From a virus, in IMG/VR virus record IMGVR_UViG_3300022868_000014, positions 1-64,000 of that record: a stretch of DNA of 64,000 nucleotides; one strand, given 5' to 3'. Positions 40,601 through 49,274 of the stretch are shown here, one piece after another. Within the stretch, counting starts at the first letter, position 1; the number at the start of each line of letters is the position of its first letter. The position numbers were made by a program, and so were the translations under genes. Under the pieces are notes generated by a model. The model searched no databases, had not been told where the DNA came from, and was given only the letters and a program-made list of their open reading frames with translations.

Positions 40601-43600
40601 TAGAAAGATTAGCAGGTAAATACACAGGAGCGGTCCAGGCACCTAAAGCAGGTGTCGTAAAACAAGTACGTAAAGATAAAATAATCGTTGAATATATAGA
40701 CGGGGAACAAGCAGAGCATGAGCTTTATGATAACTTCCCGGCCAACCAGAAGGGTTACCTAAGGAGCCATGCTGAAGTTAAAGCTGGTGATACGTTTAAG
40801 AAAGGTCAAGCACTAGCCTCAAGCAACTACACAGCTAATGATGGTGTGTTCGCGGGTGGTTTGAATCTTCGTACAGCTTTCATGAACTTTAAAGGCTCTA
40901 ACTATGAGGATGCTATCGTAATATCAGAGGCAGCAGCTAAGAGATTAACATCCGAGTATATGTACAATACAAAGCTACCTAAAGAAAAACATCTATCCAC
41001 AGATACCAAACGATATGTTAACATGTTCCCGGGCAAGTATACGGCAGATCAATTTGATAAGATGGATCCTAACGGTATGATTAAAACGGGTTCAGTTGTT
41101 GACAAAGGTGATCCACTTATACTAGGTATCAGAGAGAACCAGCCATCCCCCGGTACCGCGGGTCGTCGTACATTTACAGATGTCTCCGAGAAGTGGGAAC
41201 ATGATTACCCGGGAGTTATAACAGATGTAGTTACAGGTCGCGAGAATCACACAGTCTTCTCCAGAGCCAATGTACCTATGAAGGTAGGCGATAAGATGTG
41301 TTACTCTGAGGATACAGATCTGCTAACCTCAAAGGGGTGGAAGAATATTACGACTGTAACACTGGCTGATGAATTGGCCACCCTAGATCCTGATACAAAA
41401 AACATACAATACATCAACCCTTCAGCATTGCATAGCTACGACCACTCTGGTAGTATGCATGTAGTAGAAACAACACAGGTCAGCCTGTGTGTTACTGAGG
41501 AGCATAAACATTATGCAGCCCTTAGAAAGGGTAAAGAAGCAAGGTGGGAATATGGTCTTCATAAGGCCTCTGATTTATATGGTAAAAAGTACAGGCTGGA
41601 AAAAACGGGTAAGTGGAAAGGCATACACCAGGATACGTTCAAATTACCACCCGTTGTTATGGGTGTAGGTAGAACCATGAAACTTGTTGAGGGGCCTGAG
41701 GTTTCGATAGAGGCTTATCTGACTATAATGGGCATCTACCTATCCGACGGCAATTCAGTGTGGCAGCCTAGTAGTGGTTCTTATGGTTTTGATATAAGCC
41801 AAACAAAAGGTAATAATAAATATATACTGCAAAAGGCCTTTACCAGATTAGGTGTGAAGTGGTGTGAAGGGTCTCATTCTGAAAAAATAAGAGTGTATAG
41901 TAAGCACTGGGCTTCTTATCTCAAACAATTTGGAAAAGCACCCGAAAAGTACATACCTGATAACATACTGACCCTGTCACCTGATCTTTTGGCCATTTTT
42001 TATGAGTGGTTCATGTTCGGCGACGGGCACAGAACCCAAGCAGGACACGGAATAACTACAGTCTCCAGCCGTCTCGCAGGGGATTGGCAAAGATTATGTC
42101 TTCATATGGGAATGTCCGCCACTGTAAGACTTACAGATAAAGGTGGACCACGCATTATATGCGGACGAAATTGTTTTGCTAAACCATCCTACACGGTAAG
42201 CACATACCGATATAAAAACCAACCCACGATCAACCACGGGCATGCCAAGACACAGAAGGGTCAGACGGAATACTGGGATGAAAACTATTCAGGAAAGGTC
42301 TATTGCCCTGAGATGCCTTTTAATCACATAGTCTATACGAGACGTAATGGTAAAACAGTGTGGTCCGGTAATTCAAATAGATATGGTTCAAAGGGAGTAG
42401 TAGCAGAGGTTGTACCTGATAACCAAATGCCTTTAGATAAGAAGGGTAAACCATTCGAAATATTAATGAGTCCTCTAAGCGTCGTTTCCCGTACTAATCC
42501 GGCCCAGTTAATTGAAGTTGCCTATGGTAAGATAGCCCAGAAAAGAGGTAAAGCCATAGATCTACCGGCCTTTATGACTGAAGATGCGGCGGAGAAGGCG
42601 ATGGCTGATCTAAAAGAAAACGGACTATCAGATACAGATGATCTGCTTGATCCTGAAACTGGTAAGACTATTCCTAAGGTATTTAACGGGATGGCTTACT
42701 ATTATAAATTAAAACATACAGCTGAATCTAAAGAGTCAGGCCGTGGTACAGCTGGATATACAATGGATAACGTCCCAGCGTCAGGTGGCTATGAAGGTAG
42801 CAAACGGCTTGGTGGCTTAGAAACCTCAGCTTTAATAGGTCACTCTGTTATGGAAGTCCTTAAAGATGCTAAGATAGTTAAAGGGCAGGCCAACGATGAG
42901 TTCTGGCGTGCATTTAAATTTGGTAAGACTCCTACTATGCCTGGTACACCTTTAGTACATAGCAAGTTCTTTGAACACCTAAAGGGTGCTGGTATTAATG
43001 TACGTAAAGGCAAAAGCAGTATTGATATCTTCGGTATGAACAATGATGATGTAGGCCGTCTCAGCCAGGGTCGACAGGTTAAGTCAGCTGATACATTTGA
43101 GACTAACACATACAGACCAATTGATGGTGGCTTGTTCGGTAAAGATGTATTTGGACCGGACGGTAACCAGTGGGGTTATATCCCATTAGATGAACCTATC
43201 CCTAATCCTGTAATGGCTGATAGCTTACGCAGATCCTTAGATATGACATTAAAAGATTTCGAAGCAGTAGCAGAGGGCCGTAAAGAGTTGAATGGTGATA
43301 CAGGGGGTAACGCATTAAAGAAAGCCCTAGGTAAGATCGACCTTACCAGAGAGGTCAAGTATGCCATGGAAGATATAAAGCGTAGCACGGGTACGCGTAG
43401 GGACAATGCGATTAAGAAGTATAGAGCATTAGCCAGCATCAAACTGCAGAAGATGCACCCTAAAGACTTCATGCTTGATAGAATACCAGTCCTACCACCT
43501 AAGTACAGACCTATTACATCTGTAGATGGTATGACAATGGTTGCTGATGCTAACTACCTCTATAAAGCACTGATAGATGCTAACAAAGATTTTAAAGACG

Positions 43601-44412
43601 CCAGAGAACAACTACCTGATGATATGCTGGGAGATGCTAGAGCTCAGATCTATAGAGGCTTTAAAGCAATAACAGGATTACACGACCCAGATGGAATTAA
43701 GCTACAGCAGAAGAATGTAGGTGGATTACTTAAGTGGGTATTCGGTAAGAGTTCCCCTAAGTATGGTGCCTTCCAACGCCGTGTTGTAGGATCTGCTGTT
43801 GACATGGTGGGCAGAGGAACAGTCACACCTAACCCAGCATTAAAGCTTAATCAGATCGGACTCCCAGAGGAACAGGCTTGGAACATCTATGAACCATTTG
43901 TTGTTAAAGCACTCATACAGGGTGGATATAAAGCAACAGACGCAGTTAAGATGACAGCTGAGAAACACCCAGCGGCTTATTCTCTACTACAAAAGGCAGT
44001 TGAGGAACGTCCTGTAATTCTGAACAGAGCACCTTCACTCCATAAGTTTAGCTTAATGGGTTTCTGGCCAGTACTGACAAAGGGTAGCACTATACAGGTT
44101 AGTCCTAGTATTGTAGGACCATTCAATATGGATTTTGATGGAGATGCAGCAAACTTCCACGTACCTGTATCACGTAAGGCGGCACAAGAAGTTGCGAGCA
44201 AGATGATGCCCGAACAGAACCTTTTGGATATAAAAGACTTTAAAGCTCATTATAAACCAATGAGGGAATATTTGCAGGGCCTTAACATAGCAACAAGACA
44301 AAAACCAGGTCCACCTGTTAAAGTTTTTAAGAGTAAGGCAGACGCCAAAGAAGCTTACAGGAAAGGCGAGATAGACGTAGATGATCCTATTCGTATAGTG
44401 GACAAAAGCTAA
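37675..44412 (+). CDS. RNA polymerase beta subunit fused to the N-terminal half of beta', with two inteins
   Basis: One 2245-residue frame; about 1463 aa after splicing. Beta signatures in order: GTYIRNGHEM...NPGVYSR (about 115-139), LGEGGLSSQRL and IDPIRSPESLAVGL (fork region), MG/SKYATQALPL around intein 1, SNYEDAIVISE, and GDKM/SNRYGSKGVV around intein 2. Beta' signatures follow: LSQGRQVKSADTFE, GGLFGKDVFGP, VLPPKYRPI, AFQRRVVGSAVDMVGR, ERPVILNRAPSLHKF and NMDFDGDAANFHVP, with catalytic Asp at 2153, 2155 and 2157. The N-terminal beta' zinc cysteines are absent. It ends where beta' N and C halves would be divided, and the rest is encoded at 46022. Confidence 0.93.
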   Translation: MTQTFLSELKKQPTYRYDILDFDGIRNATMDNVKAAVSQRFPLENDDYTLAVDEVDYDGPDSYSLKEQKEAILKGRSLGRRLKGRWTLTDKLTGKPVSQTKKVTLLNVPYITPRGTYIRNGHEMTIGHVLRLNPGVYSRVKANGLYEAHVNVEQGTGSQFKMEIDPETGVFNIRKGNVNARLYPILRSMGIPDKKIEEMWGTELLNTNRLASSGTMVTRNLQKLLPKEASDGTKANYVTLSPDDAKALLESFGTMRLDPVSTEATLGKPYDRVSPDMLLGTSDKLLRLAKGTSKADNRDSMQFQKVYGPAEIFAERIVKDGGRLGRALLWKATNKKNLDFMSSGALNAHVDGVFNESKLAQYIDGSSPFDAIDSATRITRLGEGGLSSQRLASDEMRLVQNSFKGYIDPIRSPESLAVGLQMFMTQNTRKGHDGLLYTQLFNPRTGKKEWVDSKTAATANIATSEYMDTKDPYIPLVGGERGVHIAPRKDVDYYLSDDNNMFSLGSNMVPFKGGVKGMRLLMGCLAPDTNIIIKKADNSIFYGHIENYEWHQGDQAHSVDQTTGKTTWRGVERLVPNYNKIDMLEVKLKSGRKLTTTVNHKWVTMSEQGTLEKITAQNLVMGTPIPREGWLDFPMEEGITSVTIGKGAKHNSFSGFEMELTEGVGYMLGLYTAEGWLQGDRGHGYGTTSWAVDRPELQKRLCAVLDDLDLKYKIRRNGADPHKKVVVNHSGFARWLHANLETGSYKKKVAGLILQAPLGCREGFIAGFFDGDGTVMDRRGYARLITGVRSYDLIEGLSNLFSTLQIDTVVRETTALDKPIYLLEVRSQHLHKVPVLTHNEKAKRMSTLKLWSGKKNIDYIPMYKDLHASVLQRSTRKEHFRHRAYVNQHTKQSLQERISSEECIWLDSEIRWDSVVGIKDVDPVAITYDLDLNDHTFSVGQGIFVHNSKYATQALPLVNREAALTRSADGTGTGSVERLAGKYTGAVQAPKAGVVKQVRKDKIIVEYIDGEQAEHELYDNFPANQKGYLRSHAEVKAGDTFKKGQALASSNYTANDGVFAGGLNLRTAFMNFKGSNYEDAIVISEAAAKRLTSEYMYNTKLPKEKHLSTDTKRYVNMFPGKYTADQFDKMDPNGMIKTGSVVDKGDPLILGIRENQPSPGTAGRRTFTDVSEKWEHDYPGVITDVVTGRENHTVFSRANVPMKVGDKMCYSEDTDLLTSKGWKNITTVTLADELATLDPDTKNIQYINPSALHSYDHSGSMHVVETTQVSLCVTEEHKHYAALRKGKEARWEYGLHKASDLYGKKYRLEKTGKWKGIHQDTFKLPPVVMGVGRTMKLVEGPEVSIEAYLTIMGIYLSDGNSVWQPSSGSYGFDISQTKGNNKYILQKAFTRLGVKWCEGSHSEKIRVYSKHWASYLKQFGKAPEKYIPDNILTLSPDLLAIFYEWFMFGDGHRTQAGHGITTVSSRLAGDWQRLCLHMGMSATVRLTDKGGPRIICGRNCFAKPSYTVSTYRYKNQPTINHGHAKTQKGQTEYWDENYSGKVYCPEMPFNHIVYTRRNGKTVWSGNSNRYGSKGVVAEVVPDNQMPLDKKGKPFEILMSPLSVVSRTNPAQLIEVAYGKIAQKRGKAIDLPAFMTEDAAEKAMADLKENGLSDTDDLLDPETGKTIPKVFNGMAYYYKLKHTAESKESGRGTAGYTMDNVPASGGYEGSKRLGGLETSALIGHSVMEVLKDAKIVKGQANDEFWRAFKFGKTPTMPGTPLVHSKFFEHLKGAGINVRKGKSSIDIFGMNNDDVGRLSQGRQVKSADTFETNTYRPIDGGLFGKDVFGPDGNQWGYIPLDEPIPNPVMADSLRRSLDMTLKDFEAVAEGRKELNGDTGGNALKKALGKIDLTREVKYAMEDIKRSTGTRRDNAIKKYRALASIKLQKMHPKDFMLDRIPVLPPKYRPITSVDGMTMVADANYLYKALIDANKDFKDAREQLPDDMLGDARAQIYRGFKAITGLHDPDGIKLQQKNVGGLLKWVFGKSSPKYGAFQRRVVGSAVDMVGRGTVTPNPALKLNQIGLPEEQAWNIYEPFVVKALIQGGYKATDAVKMTAEKHPAAYSLLQKAVEERPVILNRAPSLHKFSLMGFWPVLTKGSTIQVSPSIVGPFNMDFDGDAANFHVPVSRKAAQEVASKMMPEQNLLDIKDFKAHYKPMREYLQGLNIATRQKPGPPVKVFKSKADAKEAYRKGEIDVDDPIRIVDKS
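39244..40515 (+). mobile_element. Intein 1 in the beta part of RNA polymerase, 424 aa
   Basis: Runs from Cys524 (CLAPDTNI) to His946-Asn947, followed by Ser948. The splicing block at the start, VNHKWVTM as the likely B block, and terminal IFVHN are canonical. LAGLIDADG endonuclease motifs are visible: GYMLGLYTAEGW and FIAGFFDGDGTV. The host protein segment reads MRLLMG/SKYATQALPL once spliced, matching the conserved beta motif LMGxNMQRQAVP. Confidence 0.93.
41299..42372 (+). mobile_element. Intein 2 in the beta part of RNA polymerase, 358 aa
   Basis: Runs from Cys1209 (CYSEDTDLLTSKGW) to Gly1565-Asn1566, followed by Ser. The usual penultimate His is Gly (VWSGN/S), a known but uncommon variant that can slow splicing. 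Endonuclease-like motifs YLTIMGIYLSDGN and LLAIFYEWFMFGDGHR are somewhat degenerate. Spliced host sequence is GDKM/SNRYGSKGV, matching the invariant GDKMxxRHGNKGV. Confidence 0.9.
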
Positions 44413-44445
44413 ATACCCACGTATATTTAAGGATGTATCTAAAAA

Positions 44446-44461
44446 GTCTAACGCGTTAGAC
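44446..44461. promoter_or_regulatory. 16-bp palindrome GTCTAACGCGTTAGAC, copy 3
   Basis: Lies in the short gap between the two-part RNA polymerase locus's first gene and the next. Identical to copies at 17619 and 26792. Position is 27 bp upstream of ATG 44488, so it could act as an operator there. Confidence 0.65.
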
Positions 44462-44487
44462 ATTTCAAATATAAACAGGAGAATACA

Positions 44488-45225
44488 ATGATTGATAGAA
44501 AACTGCTTAAAGGAGCGCGAGAAAGCCTCAAAAAAGAAGCCTTCGTACCCCTCACACCAGAAGCACAAGCGGCAGCAGCCGGCGGAGCACCTCCAATGGA
44601 CCCAGCTATGATGGGCGGAGCACCTCCAATGGACCCAGCTATGATGGGTGGAGCACCTCCAATGCCACCAATGGACCCAGCAGCTATGGGCGGAGCCCCT
44701 CCAATGGATCCAGCTATGATGGGCGGAATGCCTCCAATAGACCCAGCAACAGGAATGCCAATAGACCCAGCAACAGGAATGCCGATGGACCCAGCTATGC
44801 TGGGCGGAGCACCTCCAATGCCCCCGGAAGAAGAAGGTGACGATGTCGTTAAAGTAAGTATGGATGATCTTAAAGCACTGATGGAAGAAGTAGCAGGCGC
44901 CAAAGCAGGCGACGCTGAAAAACCACGTCGTGCAACCAATGCAGAGATCATGGACAAATTAACAGAGTTGGAAACGTCACTTTCGGCCCTCGTGGGCGGA
45001 GAACCGACTCCAGCTGATACAGGTATGATGCCTCCTGAATTAGAGGGCGCACCAATGCCTCCAGGATCCCCTGAAGAAATCTCAGCATTACTACAGAGCA
45101 CAGGAATGGGAATGCCCCCAGAAGGAGCAGCTCCACCTATGCCTCCAGGAATGCCTGTACAAGCAGCAGCCAAGTCTAACACTATTGCTAGCCTAGTTAG
45201 CTCTTTAAAGGAGAAACAGAGATGA
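44488..45225 (+). CDS. K-x-A-tagged Pro/Met-rich protein, 245 aa
   Basis: DRKLLKGARESLKKEAFVP is the tag. Residues 30-110 are tandem degenerate repeats of GGAPPMDPAMM, then an acidic helix (VSMDDLKALMEEVAG) and a second Pro/Met-rich stretch ending in a basic helix. Intrinsically disordered. It separates the two RNA polymerase genes. Similar Met/Pro-rich tails occur in the portal and scaffold proteins of this window. Confidence 0.65.
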   Translation: MIDRKLLKGARESLKKEAFVPLTPEAQAAAAGGAPPMDPAMMGGAPPMDPAMMGGAPPMPPMDPAAMGGAPPMDPAMMGGMPPIDPATGMPIDPATGMPMDPAMLGGAPPMPPEEEGDDVVKVSMDDLKALMEEVAGAKAGDAEKPRRATNAEIMDKLTELETSLSALVGGEPTPADTGMMPPELEGAPMPPGSPEEISALLQSTGMGMPPEGAAPPMPPGMPVQAAAKSNTIASLVSSLKEKQR

Positions 45226-46019
45226 GCCAGAAACTTAGAGATGAATTACATAAACTAGCCAATATACAAGTGACCAAGCTACAGAAAGAAGCAGCTGAAG
45301 GGGACGCCCCAGCACCAGTAGGTGCTGCTCCTGTAACACGTGAGCTTAGCAAGGGTGAGATTATTAAGTTTATGCTTCTCTATGGTGGCGGAGGTGCAGC
45401 ACTCGGCGCAGGTCTAGGCGCTGTAACAGGTGGTATGGATAATGTCGGCGCGATAGCAGGCGGCGGCATCGCAGGCCTAGCAGGCGGATCTTTACTTGGA
45501 GTAATGGCTTTGAACGCTCGTAGAATCAGAGAACACTCTGCAGCGCGCGAACAAGGAGCAGGGACAGAGCTTATGAATAGAAGCTGGAACTTAGGGGAAG
45601 GTGGTTTACTAGAAAGCACTCCAAGTGCGGCAGCATTAGGAGCCGGAACAGGCGTAGCTGCCCAAATGTTAAGTAGTGGATCTTTAAACAAGGTGCCCGG
45701 GGCTGTAACCAAGATACCTGGGGCCTTAAAAAAGGTACCTAAACTCTTCAAGATGCCTAACTTTAAAAAATTCAAGATGCCTAGTTTCTCTAAACCCAAT
45801 CTTAAACCTGGTAATCTACAAATGGGTGCTAACGCCGGTAAGTACGTGAAAGGTGGCAGTAAAGGTAGCATTAATGGTGCTAGTATCTATAAAAACCTCC
45901 AGGGAGGAGCGAAGAAGGCCGCTTTGTTTGCACTAATGGGTATAGGTGCACAAATCGGCATCAATGAGTACAGAGGCCAGGCAAGGCATAAACGTCTTTC
46001 AAAACTACCCCCTGAATAA
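45222..46019 (+). CDS. K-x-A-tagged glycine-zipper protein, 265 aa
   Basis: N-terminus SQKLRDELHKLANIQVTKLQKEAAEG contains a tag 20 residues in (longer run, written in part). Glycine-zipper membrane segments follow (LLYGGGGAALGAGLGAVTGG; GAIAGGGIAGLAGGSLLGVM, written in part). The second half is a lysine/phenylalanine-rich repeat (KLFKMPNFKKFKMPSFSKPN). Probable packaged membrane-active protein. The next gene, the second RNA polymerase part, starts two bases after its stop. Confidence 0.65.
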   Translation: MSQKLRDELHKLANIQVTKLQKEAAEGDAPAPVGAAPVTRELSKGEIIKFMLLYGGGGAALGAGLGAVTGGMDNVGAIAGGGIAGLAGGSLLGVMALNARRIREHSAAREQGAGTELMNRSWNLGEGGLLESTPSAAALGAGTGVAAQMLSSGSLNKVPGAVTKIPGALKKVPKLFKMPNFKKFKMPSFSKPNLKPGNLQMGANAGKYVKGGSKGSINGASIYKNLQGGAKKAALFALMGIGAQIGINEYRGQARHKRLSKLPPE

Positions 46020-46021
46020 AC

Positions 46022-49000
46022 ATGATCACGACAGTAGGCAAAGAACTAGTTAAAGATGCTTTACCTGCTGCTTATCGTTCTTATGCCGAAGAGGCTATAG
46101 ATGGTAAGCGGATCGGTGATCTTATGACTGATCTTGCTAAGAAAGATCCAGGTAAGTATAACGACACCCTCCAAAAACTTAATAACATAGGTCGTAATGT
46201 AGCAACTACATATGGCCGTGAAGCTAGTATTAGTCTCAAAGATTTAACAGTCCCTGCCTCCATCAGGAATAAGAAGCAAGAACTCAAGCAAAGAATACAC
46301 CTTATAACAAATAGCACAGGCCTTACATCTGAGCAGAAGCTTGATGAGATTACGAAGGTAACCAATAAAGCCTCCAAGAACTTATCCGAAACAGTATATA
46401 GGGATCTCTTGGCCCGTAACAACTCTATGGCCAGACAAATAGAAAGTGGCTCCAGAGGGAATAAGACACAGCTTATGCAGACTGTCTTCGGTGATATGCT
46501 TATGGCAGATTCTACAGGCAAGACAATACCATTCCCAGGACTGGACTCCTATGGTAGTGGTGTATCTCCTTTACCTTATTGGCTTGGTGCTCAATCCTCC
46601 AGAAAGGGCATGTGCCTCGCAGGAAGCACATTGGTTAGAATGGCTGATTTCTCCGTTAAAGCTATAAAAGACATAACCAAAGGTGAGAGGGTAATAGGAG
46701 CCGATACTGAAGGAAATACTTTTCCGGTAGAGGTTATCGACACTTTTGATAATGGGGAACGAAAAGTTAATGATTACACGTTCAGGGTAGGAAGGATGGA
46801 TAATCTTGTAACACTAACAGCTACAGAAAACCATAAAGTCCTCTCTGTCATTAAGAATGGACAGGCAACACCTCATCTAAGAATCCCTTCTAAGCTACCT
46901 CTCAGCCAGGCATGGCGTTGTTTTGGCATGACACCGGCCGGCACCTATCAATGTAAGGCAGAAACCTCACAGCCGTATGCTCGTTTATTGGGCTTATTAT
47001 TAGGCGATGGACATTTAAGCGAGAAATATAGTGTTACGTTATCTTCAATAGATGTTGATCTAATAGAGAAGCTTAACAAGGATCTAAACAATGTTCAGCT
47101 TAAACATATAAAGAGGAATAGAACGTCCGGAGAGCCCTCCTTAGAGTACGTAGTAATTGGAAAAGGGATTAGAGACCAAGCAAAACACAGAAACCCTATA
47201 AAAAGATGGCTTGATACCTTTGGATTACTGGGCACACATTCCCATACTAAGTTTATACCAGAGGAGAGTAAGAGATGGTCAAATGCTGATATAGCTAATT
47301 TGATACATGGGTTATATGAGTCGGACGGTTGGTGCCGCAAAGGTAGTAATACATCTAACTTACCAGGTGTAGGCTGGTCGATGTCTTCAGAAATATTATT
47401 GAACCAACTAAAAGAACTGTTACAAACCAGGTTTGGCATCTACACAACAACTGTAAGCCCTGTTAAACTTTCAAAGACCAGATCCTTTAATAAGAGTGGA
47501 AAAGAGATAATACACAGACTTGATATGTACACCCTTAGAGTAACTAATGAGTCTTCTATTTATAAATTTAATAAACTACTGGCGTATGGAAGAAAATCAG
47601 ATGAATTTAGAGAACTACTTAGTAAGCATACCCCTAATAACAGGGACGATAGTCTTGTTTTCGGGTATACAGGTAAATCAGACTCCTATAAAATAAATAC
47701 GTATGATTTATCAGTGAACCACCCTGATCATCTATTTGTACTAGCTAATGGAATGGTAGTATCTAACTCCGATACACAATTCAGTACAGCTGAGTCAGGC
47801 TATTTAAGCAAACAATTAACAAACGTAGCCCATCGTAATATAGTAACTATGCCCGACTGCGGAGTTACACAAGGCCTTAAAGTAGAAGGTGACGACTCTG
47901 ACAATGTAGGCAGTATACTACTGCAGCCTGTCGGTACCCTTAAAGCCGGTACAATTATACAAGCAGAACACTTACCCCTTATGACCGACAAGAAAGTAAC
48001 AGTACGTAGCCCTTTAACATGTGAAGCACCAGAAGGCGTATGCCAACAGTGCACAGGTGTAAGAGAGAAAGGTACCTTACCTGATATAGGCGAGGCTGTG
48101 GGCATCAATGCTGTACGTTCCTTTGTAGAGGCACTAACACAATCCGGTCTTGGTTCGAAGCACATAGGCGGAGTAGGCGGTAAAGACGAAGAGGAAGTAG
48201 GTCTAACAGGTTTCAAAGAAGTAAATCAATTTGTACAAGTCCCTAAAGAGTTTGTAGGTGGTGCAATATTATCAGAAGCTGATGGTAAGGTGGCAAAGAT
48301 ACAAGACGCCCCTCAGGGTGGTAAATACATCATGGTCAGCGGTAAGCAGTATCATATTCCACGAGAACTCCACACAGCAGTAAAGATAGGCGATAATGTA
48401 GAAGCAGGTGATGTCCTTAGCAACGGAGTACCCAACCCTTCAGAGATTGTAAAGTATAAAGGTATAGGCAGTGGCAGACGTTACTTCATGGAACAGTATC
48501 ATAAAATATTAAAGAAGAATGGAGCAGGTACTAACAGGCGCAATCTGGAACTCTTTGCCCGTAGTTTCATATCCAAAATTAAGATAAATGATCCCGAGGG
48601 TTACAATGGCCATATGGTAGGTGACGTTGTGGATTATGATTATTTAGCATCCAGATGGCAACCTAGAGAGGGTTCTAAGTTGAAATCAGTCACAAGTGCA
48701 AGTAATTTATATCTAGAGAAACCCTATTTACATTATAGTATAGGGACACGAATTACGCCGAAGGTATCTAAGGAACTGAGGAGTAACGGAGTAGGACTGG
48801 TTGCAACGCATCCTAAACCACCTCCCTTTGAACCGTTTGTCGTTCGTGCTCAGGATTTTACACAACATGATAAGGATTGGATGACTCGCTTAGGCGGAGA
48901 AAATCTCAAACGTTCAACATTAGGGGCCGCTGCACGCGGGGGCACTAGCGAACGTAAGAGTACATCATACTACCCAGCAATAACAAATATTGGAGATTAA
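46022..49000 (+). CDS. RNA polymerase beta' C-terminal half, with an intein
   Basis: 992 residues; about 607 after splicing. It begins TTVGKELVKDALP, matching the TTVGR-I-x-x-x-LP segment where beta' C-terminal parts start. The bridge-helix-like SGSRGNKTQLMQ is at about 141-152. The trigger-loop base SSRKGM/SDTQFSTAESGYLSKQL is interrupted by the intein. CEAPEGVCQQC (about 667) matches the C-terminal zinc site, and IGEAVGINAVRSFVEALTQSGL matches the AAQSIGEPGTQLT block. No clear ribosome site precedes the ATG. With the gene at 37675 it gives a complete catalytic beta/beta' pair. Confidence 0.92.
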   Translation: MITTVGKELVKDALPAAYRSYAEEAIDGKRIGDLMTDLAKKDPGKYNDTLQKLNNIGRNVATTYGREASISLKDLTVPASIRNKKQELKQRIHLITNSTGLTSEQKLDEITKVTNKASKNLSETVYRDLLARNNSMARQIESGSRGNKTQLMQTVFGDMLMADSTGKTIPFPGLDSYGSGVSPLPYWLGAQSSRKGMCLAGSTLVRMADFSVKAIKDITKGERVIGADTEGNTFPVEVIDTFDNGERKVNDYTFRVGRMDNLVTLTATENHKVLSVIKNGQATPHLRIPSKLPLSQAWRCFGMTPAGTYQCKAETSQPYARLLGLLLGDGHLSEKYSVTLSSIDVDLIEKLNKDLNNVQLKHIKRNRTSGEPSLEYVVIGKGIRDQAKHRNPIKRWLDTFGLLGTHSHTKFIPEESKRWSNADIANLIHGLYESDGWCRKGSNTSNLPGVGWSMSSEILLNQLKELLQTRFGIYTTTVSPVKLSKTRSFNKSGKEIIHRLDMYTLRVTNESSIYKFNKLLAYGRKSDEFRELLSKHTPNNRDDSLVFGYTGKSDSYKINTYDLSVNHPDHLFVLANGMVVSNSDTQFSTAESGYLSKQLTNVAHRNIVTMPDCGVTQGLKVEGDDSDNVGSILLQPVGTLKAGTIIQAEHLPLMTDKKVTVRSPLTCEAPEGVCQQCTGVREKGTLPDIGEAVGINAVRSFVEALTQSGLGSKHIGGVGGKDEEEVGLTGFKEVNQFVQVPKEFVGGAILSEADGKVAKIQDAPQGGKYIMVSGKQYHIPRELHTAVKIGDNVEAGDVLSNGVPNPSEIVKYKGIGSGRRYFMEQYHKILKKNGAGTNRRNLELFARSFISKIKINDPEGYNGHMVGDVVDYDYLASRWQPREGSKLKSVTSASNLYLEKPYLHYSIGTRITPKVSKELRSNGVGLVATHPKPPPFEPFVVRAQDFTQHDKDWMTRLGGENLKRSTLGAAARGGTSERKSTSYYPAITNIGD
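46613..47767 (+). mobile_element. Intein 3 in beta' trigger-loop base, 385 aa
   Basis: Runs from Cys198 (CLAGSTLVRM) to Ser581-Asn582, followed by Ser. The penultimate residue is Ser (MVVSN/S), not His. ENHKVLSV is the likely B block. Endonuclease motifs: YARLLGLLLGDGHL and IANLIHGLYESDGW. The spliced product restores SRKGM/SDTQFSTAESGYL, matching GARKGLADTALKTANSGYL of other enzymes. Confidence 0.92.
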
Positions 49001-49001
49001 A

Positions 49002-49274
49002 ATGACAGACAGTAAAAGACACGGATACCTAGCAGGCTACTTGGCGAAGGAAGCAGTAGATCCTTTAACAGGCCTTTACCAGGCTTATACTAAAGGAGGC
49101 GTTAAAGCAAAACCAGCCCTGGGTAAAGCTATGACCCCGTCACAGAGTGCACATTTCGAGGCGGATAAGCCCATAGCTAAGAAGCTGGGCCCTGTTGATT
49201 TGGAAACACTTAAGGGAAGTTTTAAACCCGTAAGAGCAACAGGAAAAGGATGTTCTAAAAAACATGGCTCCTAA
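49002..49274 (+). CDS. GYLxGYLxKEA-tagged protein, 90 aa
   Basis: GGAG precedes ATG 49002. The tag KRHGYLAGYLAKEA is the cleanest copy in the window. It is followed by VDPLTGLYQAYTKGG, nearly the same as the protein at 35926. The rest is short and basic (PVRATGKGCSKKHGS). Small packaged protein inferred. Confidence 0.65.
   Translation: MTDSKRHGYLAGYLAKEAVDPLTGLYQAYTKGGVKAKPALGKAMTPSQSAHFEADKPIAKKLGPVDLETLKGSFKPVRATGKGCSKKHGS

Noticed and set aside
44448-45182. Long open frame on the minus strand (244 codons)
   Set aside because: Antisense shadow of the Pro/Met repeat gene; the low-complexity codon pattern removes stops on the opposite strand. No ribosome site.
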